Source: Oleisolibacter albus
GTDB lineage: Bacteria > Pseudomonadota > Alphaproteobacteria > Azospirillales > Azospirillaceae
Assembly: GCF_003336875.1 (NCBI RefSeq)
Contig: NZ_QGNJ01000017.1
Location: forward strand, 1 to 64,000
Length of the DNA: 64,000 nucleotides
Reading direction: 5' to 3'
The notes beneath the pieces were generated by a model. The model did no database searches and was not told the origin of the DNA. It saw only the letters and a list, made by a program, of their open reading frames with translations. Below are positions 54,903-63,702 of the stretch, one piece after another. The position numbers and the translations under genes were made by a program. The stretch's first letter is position 1; each line of letters begins with the position of its first letter.

Positions 54903-55904
54903 TCAGCGGCCCATCTTGCCCGCCACCAGGGCGGTCAGATCGACCTGGGAGCGCGGGCCGTACTGGCCGATGATCTCGCCGGCGCAGATGGCGCCCATGC
55001 GGGCGCAGTCGGCCAGGTCGCGGCCGCTGGTGAAGCCACGCAGGAAGCCGGCGGCGAACAGGTCGCCGGCGCCGGTGGTATCCACCACCTGGGCCACCGG
55101 CTCGGCCGGGATGGTGACCACGCGCTCACCGGCCAGCACCACGGCCCCATGCTCGCCGCGGGTCAGCACCGCCACCTCGCAATGGGTCTTCACGGCGGCC
55201 AGGGCCTGGTCGAACCCGGTCTGGTACAGGGCCGTGATCTCGCTCTCATTGGCGAACAGGACGTCCACATGGCCGGACACCAGATCCAGGAAGCTGTCGC
55301 GGTGGCGGTTGACGCAGAAGGCATCGGACAGGGACAGCGACACCTTGCGCCCGGCGCCATGGGCCAGACGGGCGGCCTTGAGGAAGGCCTCCTTGGCGGC
55401 GGGACGATCCCAGAGATAACCCTCCAGATAGGTCACCTGGGACGCTTCGATGGTGGCGGCATCCACATCGTCCGGGGTCAGCACCACGCAGGCGCCGAGG
55501 AAGGTGTTCATGGTGCGGTGGGCATCCGGCGTCACCAGGATCAGGCAGCGGCCGGTCGGGGTGCCGTCGGTCAGGTCCGGCGTGTCGAACACCACGCCGG
55601 CGGACCGCATGTCGTGACGGTAGACCTTGCCCAACTGGTCGTCGGCGACCTTGCCGATGAAGGCGCCCTTGCCGCCCAGCCCGGCCAGACCGGCCATGGT
55701 GTTGCCGGCAGAGCCACCGGACATCTCCAGCCCCGGCGCCATCTTGGCATAGAGGCTTTCCGCCTCGTCCGCCTCGATCAGGCGCATCCCGCTCTTGATC
55801 AGATCATTGTCGCTGAGGAACGCATCCGTGGTCTGGGCAATCACATCGACAATCGCATTGCCGATCCCCACCACGTCAAACAGAGCCGCCACGGAGGCCT
55901 CCAT
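54903..55904 (-). CDS. PfkB-family carbohydrate/adenosine kinase
   Basis: 333 residues. GIGNAIVDVIAQT at the start, SGGSAGNTMAGLAGLGGKG in the substrate site, and DTTGAGDLFAAGFLRGF with the catalytic aspartate. The overall likeness is to the alphaproteobacterial adenosine kinase group. The start at 55904 (MEASVAALFDVVG) was chosen over an upstream in-frame ATG. The substrate is not proved. Confidence 0.9.
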   Translation of the reverse strand: MEASVAALFDVVGIGNAIVDVIAQTTDAFLSDNDLIKSGMRLIEADEAESLYAKMAPGLEMSGGSAGNTMAGLAGLGGKGAFIGKVADDQLGKVYRHDMRSAGVVFDTPDLTDGTPTGRCLILVTPDAHRTMNTFLGACVVLTPDDVDAATIEASQVTYLEGYLWDRPAAKEAFLKAARLAHGAGRKVSLSLSDAFCVNRHRDSFLDLVSGHVDVLFANESEITALYQTGFDQALAAVKTHCEVAVLTRGEHGAVVLAGERVVTIPAEPVAQVVDTTGAGDLFAAGFLRGFTSGRDLADCARMGAICAGEIIGQYGPRSQVDLTALVAGKMGR

Positions 55905-56003
55905 GAAGTCTTGAAACGCGGCGCAGTATAGGCAGGCGCGGCCTTGCAGCAAGGGCCGCCTTGCTTCTAGATGGTGCGGCGCACGCAAGGGACGTCCGGA
56001 CCG

Positions 56004-56684
56004 ATGATTTCACATTTTTCCCGCGCCATGGCCCAGTTGCCCGATCCGGCGTTCCGCCGTGTGGTCTGGCGCGCCGCCCTGGGCACGCTGCTGCTGTTCA
56101 TGCTGTTGCTGGGGCTGACCGGCTGGACCCTGGCCCGCCTCAGCCTGTTCCAGATCGGCTGGCTCGACACCGGCATCGATCTGCTGGGCGGGGCGGCCGT
56201 GCTGATCCTGTCCTGGCTGATGTTCCCCGCCGTGATGATCACCATTTCGTCGCTGATGCTGGACCGCATCGTGGAGGCGGTGGAGGCACGCCACTATCCC
56301 GGTCTGCCGCCGCCGCGGAAACAGTCGCTGCGTGAGGAGCTGTGGAATTCCCTGAAATTTCTCGGCCTGGTGGTTCTGTTGAACCTGTTGGCCCTGCCGC
56401 TGTATTTCATCCCGGGCGTGAACCTTTTTCTTTACTACTCGCTGAATGGATACCTCCTTGGTAGAGAATACTACGAACTTGTCGCGGTCAGGAGATTGTC
56501 ACGCGACAGCGTTCGCCTCCTCCGCTCGGAAGAATCACTGAGACTTTTTGTGGCAGGCGTCATTATTGCCTTTATTTCCGTGCTGCCGATCGTGAATCTC
56601 TTCGCACCCGTCGTCGCAACGGCATTCATGGTGCATTTGTTCGAACAGTTGCGCCGGGGCTTGCCGCACCCGGGGCCTGCGTGA
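56004..56684 (+). CDS. EI24-domain membrane protein (CysZ-like)
   Basis: 226 residues with about four to six membrane helices. ALGTLLLFMLLLGLTGWTLA and YFIPGVNLFLYYSLNGYLLG followed by REYYELVAVRRLS fit the EI24/CysZ domain. CysZ forms sulfate channels, but most EI24 proteins in alphaproteobacteria have no tested function. The second half (from about 56410) is clearly AT-richer than its neighbours (TTTTTGTGG, TTTATTTCC), unlike the rest. Confidence 0.85.
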   Translation: MISHFSRAMAQLPDPAFRRVVWRAALGTLLLFMLLLGLTGWTLARLSLFQIGWLDTGIDLLGGAAVLILSWLMFPAVMITISSLMLDRIVEAVEARHYPGLPPPRKQSLREELWNSLKFLGLVVLLNLLALPLYFIPGVNLFLYYSLNGYLLGREYYELVAVRRLSRDSVRLLRSEESLRLFVAGVIIAFISVLPIVNLFAPVVATAFMVHLFEQLRRGLPHPGPA

Positions 56685-56753
56685 TACCCCGGACGTGCTC
56701 GGCCAAGCGACGACACGCCGTTCATCCCGCGCTTGATTTGGGGGCAGACTGCC

Positions 56754-57458
56754 ATGTTCCGACGCACCAAACCGCCCGTCCCGCCGGTTCCGGCGAGCAC
56801 TCCGACCCCGCCCGCAGACAACCGGCCGGTGGAGGCGACGACTGCGGAGACTGCCCCGCGCTCGCCCGTTTCCGCTGACAGGGGTCCCGACACTTCCACG
56901 AGGCCGTCCATGAACATTCCGACCACCCAGCCCGGCGGCATGCCGGCGCCCGGTACCACCACTGCGACCGGCGCCCCGCTGGCGCAGGGCTTCAAGCCCG
57001 ACATCCCGCGCCGGGTGGTGGAGATCCCGGGCACCCCGCCGAAGCGGGTCGCGCCCACGGGCACCGAGGGCAATGCGGCGGCCAGCACCGAGATGCGCAA
57101 GCTGATCGTCGGCCGCGACATCAGCCTGTCCGGCGAGATCGCCGCCTGCGACGTGCTGGTGGTCGAAGGCACGGTCGAGGCCAAGCTGCGGGACGGCCGC
57201 GTCATCGAGATCGCCGACAGCGGCCTGTTCAAGGGCTCGGTGGAGATCGACGACGCCGACATCGGCGGCCGTTTCGAGGGTGACATCACCGTGCGTGGCA
57301 CGCTGAAGGTGCGCGGCACCGGCCGCATCACCGGCAGCATCCGCTACGGCACGCTGGAAGTGGAGAATGGCGGCCAGCTGTCCGGCACCATCGAGGTGCT
57401 GACCGGCGGCATCAAGCCGGCGGCGCCGAAGGTGGCCGAGACCGTCGCCGGCGAGTGA
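56754..57458 (+). CDS. Bactofilin family cytoskeletal protein
   Basis: 234 residues. The N-terminal 110 residues are Pro/Thr-rich and disordered. The bactofilin beta-helix (about 115-225) has LIVGRDISLSGEIAACDVLV, IADSGLFKGSVEIDDADIGG and TLEVENGGQLSGTIEVL repeats. It polymerises without nucleotides and acts in cell shape or wall synthesis. Start at ATG 56754 (MFRRTKPPVP). A terminator follows. Confidence 0.93.
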   Translation: MFRRTKPPVPPVPASTPTPPADNRPVEATTAETAPRSPVSADRGPDTSTRPSMNIPTTQPGGMPAPGTTTATGAPLAQGFKPDIPRRVVEIPGTPPKRVAPTGTEGNAAASTEMRKLIVGRDISLSGEIAACDVLVVEGTVEAKLRDGRVIEIADSGLFKGSVEIDDADIGGRFEGDITVRGTLKVRGTGRITGSIRYGTLEVENGGQLSGTIEVLTGGIKPAAPKVAETVAGE

Positions 57459-57502
57459 TCGCCGCGACGCGGACCGTCAAGGCCCCCGCACCATCGCCCG
57501 AA

Positions 57503-57548
57503 GCCCCGCCCTCTCTCCCCGAGGGGGCGGGGTTCTTCATTTCAGGCT
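57503..57548 (+). terminator. Rho-independent terminator after bactofilin
   Basis: CCCCGCCC pairs with GGGCGGGG around a short loop, followed by TTCTTCATTT. It lies about 45 bp after the bactofilin stop and may also serve nth from the other side. Confidence 0.7.
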
Positions 57549-57579
57549 GCTGGACTTCGGGTCTCCGGTGCCAGGGACG

Positions 57580-58251
57580 TCAGGCCTCGGCCGCTGCGCG
57601 GCCCTTGGACAGTTCGTCGGCCGTGGTCTTGGCGGGATAGGCGCAGAGGTCGCGCACGGGGCAGGGCGGGCAGTCGGGCTTGCGCGCCTTGCAGATGTAA
57701 CGGCCGTGCAGGATCAGCCAATGATGGGCATGCTGGCGGTAAGCCTTTGGCACCACCTTCAGCAGGCCCTGCTCCACCGCCTCCGGGTCCTTGCCCGGCG
57801 CCAGTCCGGTGCGGTTGGAGACACGGAAGATGTGGGTGTCCACGGCGATGGTCGGCTCGCCGAAGGCCACGTTCAGGACCACATTGGCGGTCTTGCGTCC
57901 GACGCCCGGCAATTCCTCCAGATCCTCGCGCCGGCGCGGGACCTGGCCGCCATGCCTGTCCAGCAGCATCTGCGACAGGCGGATGACGTTGGCGGCCTTG
58001 GTCTTGAACAGCCCGATGGTTTTGATGTGGTCGCGCACCGTGGCCTCCCCCAGGGCCAGCATGGCGGCGGGGGTGTCGGCAAGGGCGAACAGCGCCCGGG
58101 TCGCCTTGTTGACGCCCACATCGGTGGCCTGGGCCGACAGCACCACCGCCACCAGCAGCGTGTAGGGGTTGCTGTACTCCAGCTCGGTCTTCGGCTCGGG
58201 GTCACGGGCCGACAGGCGGCGGAAGAACTCTTCGATGGCGGCGCGCTTCAC
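57580..58251 (-). CDS. nth: Endonuclease III
   Basis: 223 residues from the GTG at 58251. Helix-hairpin-helix ELPGVGRKTANVVLN carries the catalytic lysine, and AVDTHIFRVSNR the aspartate. The C-terminal 4Fe-4S loop is CKARKPDCPPCPVRDLC. It excises oxidised pyrimidines from DNA. A longer reading from a GTG at 58335 adds 28 non-conserved residues. Confidence 0.95.
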   Translation of the reverse strand: MKRAAIEEFFRRLSARDPEPKTELEYSNPYTLLVAVVLSAQATDVGVNKATRALFALADTPAAMLALGEATVRDHIKTIGLFKTKAANVIRLSQMLLDRHGGQVPRRREDLEELPGVGRKTANVVLNVAFGEPTIAVDTHIFRVSNRTGLAPGKDPEAVEQGLLKVVPKAYRQHAHHWLILHGRYICKARKPDCPPCPVRDLCAYPAKTTADELSKGRAAAEA

Positions 58252-58411
58252 GGGATCGGACCCCTGGCTTGCTGAAATCCGCTGCGGGACCGGGCGACTG
58301 TAGCCAGCGCTCCCCGTCGGGGCAATCGCGGCCACCGGACGGGCCGGCTGCGGCGGTGCGCCCCACCTTCGCGGGCTTGTGCAGTTCGGTCACCGAACAT
58401 ATCATCCCGGC

Positions 58412-58930
58412 ATGATCGAGCTGGTTCCCCCGTCATCGGCAGCACGTCCGGTGTTCTTCCGGGCCATCCTGCATCCGCACCGCAGCCTCAGCCCGGCCGG
58501 GTTCCGGCGGCTGATGCTGGCGATCACCGCGCTCAGCCTGGGTGTGGGCACGCTCTTCTTCCTCAACGGAGCCTGGCCGATCGTCGGCTTCCTGGGGCTG
58601 GACGTGGCCCTGGTCTATTGGGCCTTCCGGGCCAGCTACCGCAGCGCCCGCCTGTACGAGACGGTCGAACTGGACGAGACCGCCCTGACGGTGGAGCGGG
58701 TCGAGGCCGAGCGCCCGGTGCGGTCCTGGCAGTTCCAGCCGGCCTGGCTGCGTGTCTCCCTCGACGGGCCGGAGGAGGGGGCGGGTCACGTCCTGCTGTC
58801 CAGCCATGGCCGGCATCTGGTGGTGGGCGGCTTCCTGCCGCCGCAGGAACGCCAGGATCTGGTCCAGGACCTGACGGCGGCCCTGCACCGCTGGCGGCTG
58901 CCGCCGCATCTGCAGGGGCAGCCGGTCTGA
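58412..58930 (+). CDS. DUF2244 membrane protein
   Basis: 172 residues. Two membrane helices (LMLAITALSLGVGTLFFL and IVGFLGLDVALVYWAF), then a cytosolic domain with LDETALTVERVE and GRHLVVGGFLPPQER. This matches the DUF2244 family, often near electron-transport or nth genes in alphaproteobacteria. Function unknown. Confidence 0.88.
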   Translation: MIELVPPSSAARPVFFRAILHPHRSLSPAGFRRLMLAITALSLGVGTLFFLNGAWPIVGFLGLDVALVYWAFRASYRSARLYETVELDETALTVERVEAERPVRSWQFQPAWLRVSLDGPEEGAGHVLLSSHGRHLVVGGFLPPQERQDLVQDLTAALHRWRLPPHLQGQPV

Positions 58931-59007
58931 GACCGGCGACGCGCAAGAAGCGGGTGGGGCCGGCCCGGTCAAGGCAGGCATGGTGGTGTCCCGGATTGGA
59001 GGATACC

Positions 59008-59931
59008 ATGCTGCGCCCCCACACCGCTGCCGAGTTGCGGATGCCGACCCCGCCCGCCCCGCCGCCTGTCGCCGATGAGGACGATCCCCGCGCCCTGCGG
59101 GCCGTGGCCGCTGCCATCGAGCGTCTGGCCCGCGACTGGCAGGCCCCGCCGGGCCTGGACCAGCTGGCGGCCGAGGCGGGCCTCAGCCCCTGGCACTTCC
59201 AGCGCCTGTTCAAGCGGGCCGCCGGCATCAGCCCCAAACGCTTCGCCCAGTTCGTCACCCTGGGCCATGCGCGCCGCCTGCTGCGCCAGGACGGGACGGA
59301 CCTGCTGGGGGCATCGCTGGATCTCGGCCTGTCCGGCCCGTCGCGCCTGCACGACCTGTTCGTGGTGGCGGAGGCCGCCACCCCCGGCGAGTACAAGGCC
59401 GCCGGCGCCGGGCTGGAGATCCGCTGGGGCATGCACCAGACCGGGCTCGGCCGCGCCCTGCTGGCGGCCACGCCCCGCGGGATCTGCTGGTTGAGCTTTC
59501 TGACGGAGGCGGAGCCGGGGCCGGAGCGGCATCTGGCCGAACTGGCCCTGGACTGGCCGAAGGCGCGTCTGCTGGAGGACCCCGGCGCCACCGCGGCAGT
59601 GGCGGCTCGGGCCTTCCTGCCCGGCGGGGACGGACAGGGGCCGGTGACGCTGCACCTGAAGGGCACCAACTTCCAGATGAAGGTGTGGCAGGCGCTGCTG
59701 ACCATCCCCTTCGGCCAGGTCGCCACCTATGCCGAGATCGGCCGGCGCATCGGCAGCCCAACGGCGGCCCGCGCCGTCGGCAATGCCGTCGGCGCCAATC
59801 CCGTCAGCTTCCTCATTCCCTGCCACCGCGTCATCCGCGGCACCGGCGTGCTGGACAATTACCGCTGGGGGCCGGCGCGCAAGCGCGTGCTGCTGGCCTG
59901 GGAGGCCGCCCGGCTGGAGGAGCCGGCGTAG
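59008..59931 (+). CDS. AraC-type domain fused to methylated-DNA-cysteine S-methyltransferase (Ada-like/Ogt)
   Basis: 307 residues. The AraC-type helix-turn-helix (about 40-125) reads LAAEAGLSPWHFQRLFKRAA. The Ogt domain (about 150-300) has the acceptor cysteine in SFLIPCHRVIRGTG. It removes O6-methylguanine and may regulate its own synthesis. The N-terminal zinc Ada domain (phosphotriester repair) is missing. TTGGAGGATACC precedes the ATG. Confidence 0.93.
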   Translation: MLRPHTAAELRMPTPPAPPPVADEDDPRALRAVAAAIERLARDWQAPPGLDQLAAEAGLSPWHFQRLFKRAAGISPKRFAQFVTLGHARRLLRQDGTDLLGASLDLGLSGPSRLHDLFVVAEAATPGEYKAAGAGLEIRWGMHQTGLGRALLAATPRGICWLSFLTEAEPGPERHLAELALDWPKARLLEDPGATAAVAARAFLPGGDGQGPVTLHLKGTNFQMKVWQALLTIPFGQVATYAEIGRRIGSPTAARAVGNAVGANPVSFLIPCHRVIRGTGVLDNYRWGPARKRVLLAWEAARLEEPA

Positions 59932-60152
59932 CGTCCTTTCGCCCTGCACGGGCGGGCATCCGGGCTCCTGGGGACGAGGGTCGCGCCCGGGATCCTGGAT
60001 CCTCCGCCTTCGCGGAGGATGACGCGGGAAGGGCTGGAGGATGACGCGGCGAAGGCGGCGGGGGGCATCGGAGAATGGACGGCGGGCCGCGCCACCACCC
60101 GCCATCCGGTCCCGGCCGCAATCCGGGTTGCCGTCCGGACCGGGTCCCCGGA
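59932..60152. repeat. REP-like palindromic spacer
   Basis: 220 bp with a strong hairpin ATCCTCCGC-CTTC-GCGGAGGAT at about 59998-60019, preceded by GGATCCTGGATCC and followed by GGAGGATGACGCGG as a second copy. A related CTCCGCATGCGCGGAG hairpin lies at about 63645. These look like dispersed intergenic palindromes. No gene. Confidence 0.6.
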
Positions 60153-61172
60153 TCAGGCGCCGGGGACGCCCTTGCTGGTGCTGTACTCGAAATGCAGGGC
60201 CTCGCCCGGATGCACCAGCGGGCGGATGGCGTGGGCGGCCATGGCGGCTTCGGCGAAGCCGCACAGGATCAGCTTCAGCTTGCCGGGATATGTGGCGATG
60301 TCGCCGATGGCATGGATGCCGGGCAGGGAGGTGGCCAGCGTGCGCTGATCGACGGCGACATGCCCCTTTTCCAGCGACAGTCCCCATTCGGCGATGGGCC
60401 CCAGATTCATGGCCAGACCGAAGAAGGGCAGCAGCACGTCGGCGTCCAGCAGCCGCTCCTTGTCGTCCAGATCGGCCACGCGCACGCCGGTCAGGCGACC
60501 GTCGGTCCCCTCCAGACCCGAAAGCTGGTAGGGGATCACCATCTCGATCCGGCCTTCGGCGGCCAGCGCTTCCATGCGGCTGACGCTTTCCGGTGCGGCG
60601 CGGAACTTCGGCCGGCGGTGCACCACCATGACATGGGCCGCCACCTCGGCCAGGCTCACGGCCCAGTCCACGGCGCTGTCGCCGCCGCCGGCGATGACCA
60701 CGCGCTTGCCGGCGAAATCCTGACGCCGCCGGACCAGATAGTGGATGCCGTGGCCCTCATACTGCTCCAGCCCGTCCAGCGGGGGCTTGTTGGGGCCGAA
60801 GGCGCCGGCGCCGGCCGCCACGATCACGGCCCTGGCGTCGATGACCGTGCCCTTGTCGGTGGTCACGCGCCAGCCATCCTCGCCCTGCCGGGTCAGCCCC
60901 ACCACCTGTTGCCCCAGATGATAGGTCGGGTTGAACGGCGCCGCCTGCTGGGCCAGCCGGTCGATCAACTCGGCGCCTTCGATGGCGGGGTGGGCCGGGA
61001 TGTCGTAGATCGGCTTTTCCGGATACAGGGCCGCACACTGGCCGCCGACCATCTCCAGCGCATCCACCACATGGGTGCGCATCTTCAGCATGCCGCATTC
61101 GAACACGGCGAACAGGCCCACCGGGCCGGCGCCGATGATGACGACATCGGTGGAATGGACGGATTCAACCAT
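60153..61172 (-). CDS. Thioredoxin-reductase-like ferredoxin--NADP(+) reductase
   Basis: 339 residues. FAD site VVIIGAGPVGLFAVFECGML; NADP site VVIAGGGDSAVDWAVSLAEV. There is no CxxC redox pair, which separates it from thioredoxin reductase and places it with TrxR-like FNRs. It passes electrons between NADPH and ferredoxin or flavodoxin. Start taken at MVESVHSTD (61172). Confidence 0.92.
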   Translation of the reverse strand: MVESVHSTDVVIIGAGPVGLFAVFECGMLKMRTHVVDALEMVGGQCAALYPEKPIYDIPAHPAIEGAELIDRLAQQAAPFNPTYHLGQQVVGLTRQGEDGWRVTTDKGTVIDARAVIVAAGAGAFGPNKPPLDGLEQYEGHGIHYLVRRRQDFAGKRVVIAGGGDSAVDWAVSLAEVAAHVMVVHRRPKFRAAPESVSRMEALAAEGRIEMVIPYQLSGLEGTDGRLTGVRVADLDDKERLLDADVLLPFFGLAMNLGPIAEWGLSLEKGHVAVDQRTLATSLPGIHAIGDIATYPGKLKLILCGFAEAAMAAHAIRPLVHPGEALHFEYSTSKGVPGA

Positions 61173-61305
61173 GGTGCGGCACGTCTCGTGATCTGGGGAA
61201 AGCGGCTGGTCTGTTCCTGCCCCGATTTGTTCCCGCAATCAACCCTGATGCCCGCCTGGTCAGGATGCTTGCGGGCGCATGGCGGGATGACCAGTATAGG
61301 CGCCC

Positions 61306-61806
61306 ATGACCGATGTGCCCAGATACGCGCAACCCATGACCGCCGCCACCCTGAGCCTGGATCTGCCCGATGAGGCCGCCACCGCCGCGCTGGCCGCGCG
61401 GCTGGGACCGCTGCTGCGCCGTGGGGACATGGTGGCGCTGCGCGGCGATCTGGGCGCCGGCAAGACCGCCTTCTCCCGCGCCCTGGTGCGGGCCCTGTCC
61501 GGCGATCCGGCGGAGGAGGTGCCCAGCCCCACCTTCACCCTGGTGCAGACCTATGATCTGCCGGACCTCAGCCTCTGGCATTTCGACCTCTACCGCCTGA
61601 CGGCCCCGGAGGAGGTGCTGGAACTGGGCTGGGAAGAGGTGCGGGCGGAGGGCTGCGCCCTGGTGGAATGGCCGGACCGGCTGGGAGCCTGGCTGCCGGC
61701 CGAGCGGCTGGACCTGACCCTGCGCATCGCCGGGCCGACGGCGCGTGTGGCCGAGATCAGCGGTTACGGTTCCTGGGCGCCCCGCGTCTCGGCGCTGGCC
61801 CGCTGA
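61306..61806 (+). CDS. tsaE: tRNA threonylcarbamoyladenosine biosynthesis ATPase TsaE
   Basis: 166 residues. Walker A RGDLGAGKTAFSRALVRAL; SPTFTLVQTYDL; WHFDLYRL. It is the ATPase of the TsaBDE complex for t6A synthesis. An alternative ATG is at 61336. It begins the tsaE-amgK-murU run. Confidence 0.94.
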   Translation: MTDVPRYAQPMTAATLSLDLPDEAATAALAARLGPLLRRGDMVALRGDLGAGKTAFSRALVRALSGDPAEEVPSPTFTLVQTYDLPDLSLWHFDLYRLTAPEEVLELGWEEVRAEGCALVEWPDRLGAWLPAERLDLTLRIAGPTARVAEISGYGSWAPRVSALAR

Positions 61807-61841
61807 CCGCCGGTACCAGACCAGGACCACAGGGATCATCC

Positions 61842-62867
61842 ATGTCCGAGCGCGATCAGACCATCACCGCCTTTCTCGCCGCCGCCGGCTGGGGCGCCGC
61901 CGCGCGCCGGCCCATGGGCGCCGACTGGTCCAGCCGCCGCTATGAGCGGCTGGCGCGCGGGGTCGACCGCGCCATCCTGATGGATGCGCCCGGCGAGGCG
62001 GCGGCCCAGGTGCCACCCTTCGTCCGCATCTGTGCCCTGCTGCGCGGCGTCGGCCTGTCGGCGCCGCTGCCCTATGCCGAGCAGGCGGAGGACGGGCTGC
62101 TGCTGCTGGAGGATTACGGCGACGACAGCTTTGCCGCCCTGCTGCAGCGGGGGGACGATCCCTGGCCGCTGTACCGTCTGGCCACGGATGTGCTGGTCCG
62201 GCTGCACGACCGCTTCGACACGGCCGCCGCCATGGCCGCCGCCCCGGGCCTGCCCCGCTACGATGCCGCCCTGTTCCGCGACCAAGTCATGCTGTTCGCC
62301 GATGCCTATGTGCCCGCCGCCCGCGGCCGGGCGCTGGAGCGGACGGCCCGTGCCGCGCTGGCCGCGGCCTGGGATGCGGTGCTGCCGGCGGGATTGGCCG
62401 TGCCGGACAGTCTGCTGCTGCGCGACTATCATCCCGGCAACCTGATGCTGTTGCCGGAACGGCCAGGGGTGGAGGCCTGCGGTCTGCTGGACGTGCAGGA
62501 TGCCGGCATCGGCCCCATCGCCTATGACCTGCTGTCGCTGCTGGAGGATGCACGCCGCGATGTGGCACCGGAGATCCAGGCGGCCATGCTGGAGCGCTAC
62601 CGCGCGGCCCGGCCGGCGGTGGACGCGACAGCCTTCGCCGCCAGCTATGCCGTGATGGGCGCGGTGCGCCATGCCCGCATCCTCGGCCGCGTGGCCCAAC
62701 TGGCCGCCGGTGGCGGCAGCGCCCGCCAGCTGGCGTTCCTGCCGCGGGTCTGGGGACAGTTCGCGGCCAAACTCGACAGCCCGGCGCTGGCCCCGGTGGC
62801 GGCCTGGGTGGCGGACCATCTGCCGGCGGACGGTGCGGTGGTCCGGATCTTGGGAAGGGAGGAATGA
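61842..62867 (+). CDS. amgK: N-acetylmuramate/N-acetylglucosamine kinase AmgK
   Basis: 341 residues of the aminoglycoside phosphotransferase fold. LLLEDYGDDSFAALLQRG in the N-lobe; catalytic LLRDYHPGNLMLLPE and VQDAGIGPIAYDLLSLLEDA. It phosphorylates MurNAc at the anomeric carbon for direct recycling to UDP-MurNAc. Its stop overlaps the murU start. Confidence 0.93.
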   Translation: MSERDQTITAFLAAAGWGAAARRPMGADWSSRRYERLARGVDRAILMDAPGEAAAQVPPFVRICALLRGVGLSAPLPYAEQAEDGLLLLEDYGDDSFAALLQRGDDPWPLYRLATDVLVRLHDRFDTAAAMAAAPGLPRYDAALFRDQVMLFADAYVPAARGRALERTARAALAAAWDAVLPAGLAVPDSLLLRDYHPGNLMLLPERPGVEACGLLDVQDAGIGPIAYDLLSLLEDARRDVAPEIQAAMLERYRAARPAVDATAFAASYAVMGAVRHARILGRVAQLAAGGGSARQLAFLPRVWGQFAAKLDSPALAPVAAWVADHLPADGAVVRILGREE

Positions 62868-63604
62868 TGTCTGCCGTGCCCGCACGGGCCATGGTCCTGG
62901 CCGCCGGCCTGGGCCTGCGCATGCGCCCGCTGACGCTGACCACGCCGAAGCCGCTGATCGCCGTCGGCGGCCGCACCATGCTGGACCATGCGCTGGACCG
63001 TCTGGCCGCGGCCGGGGTGCGGCAGGCCGTGGTCAATGCCCATTGGCTGGCCGACCGGATCGAGACGCATCTGGCCGCCCGCACGGCGGAACCGCCGACC
63101 CTGCTGTCGCGGGAGGAGGCGGCGCTGGAGACCGGGGGCGGGGTGAAGAAGGCCCTGCCGCTGCTGGGGGACGACCCGTTCTTCGTGGTCAATGCCGACA
63201 TCGTCTGGCTGGACGGGCCGGTGCCGGCGCTGAAGCGCCTGGCCCAGGCCTGGGACCCGGCCCGCATGGATGCGCTGCTGCTGATGGTGCCGCTGGCCCG
63301 CGCCATCGGCTATGACGGCCGCGGCGACTACCATATGGACCCGGCCGGCCGCCTGACCTTCCGCAGCGCGCAGGATCTGGCGCCCTTCGTCTTCGGCGGC
63401 GTCTGCATCATGAGCCCGGCGCTCTATCGCGACACGCCCGACGGGCCGTTCTCCAATCTGGTCCTCTGGCACAGGGCCGAGGCCGCCGGCCGGCTCTATG
63501 GCCTGCGCCACGACGGCCCCTGGTACCATGTGGGCACGCCGGAGGCGGTGCCGCTGGTCGATGCCGCCATGCGCAACCCGCGCGGCCCCGACGTGGAGCC
63601 CTGA
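62864..63604 (+). CDS. murU: N-acetylmuramate alpha-1-phosphate uridylyltransferase MurU
   Basis: 246 residues. Nucleotidyltransferase start AMVLAAGLGLRMRPLTLTTP with PKPLIAVGGRTMLDHALDR, then FFVVNADIVWLDG. It converts MurNAc-1-P to UDP-MurNAc, bypassing de novo synthesis and giving fosfomycin tolerance in Pseudomonas. Coupled to amgK by a 4-bp overlap. In many alphaproteobacteria addB-addA follow; here they do not. Confidence 0.94.
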   Translation: MMSAVPARAMVLAAGLGLRMRPLTLTTPKPLIAVGGRTMLDHALDRLAAAGVRQAVVNAHWLADRIETHLAARTAEPPTLLSREEAALETGGGVKKALPLLGDDPFFVVNADIVWLDGPVPALKRLAQAWDPARMDALLLMVPLARAIGYDGRGDYHMDPAGRLTFRSAQDLAPFVFGGVCIMSPALYRDTPDGPFSNLVLWHRAEAAGRLYGLRHDGPWYHVGTPEAVPLVDAAMRNPRGPDVEP

Positions 63605-63702
63605 CGGACGCTCAGGACCCGGGGGCAGCCGTGCTCCCCCGGGCTCTCCGCATGCGCGGAGGAGGACGCGACAGGGCGCGGAGGCTGACCCCGCCGCCGT
63701 CG

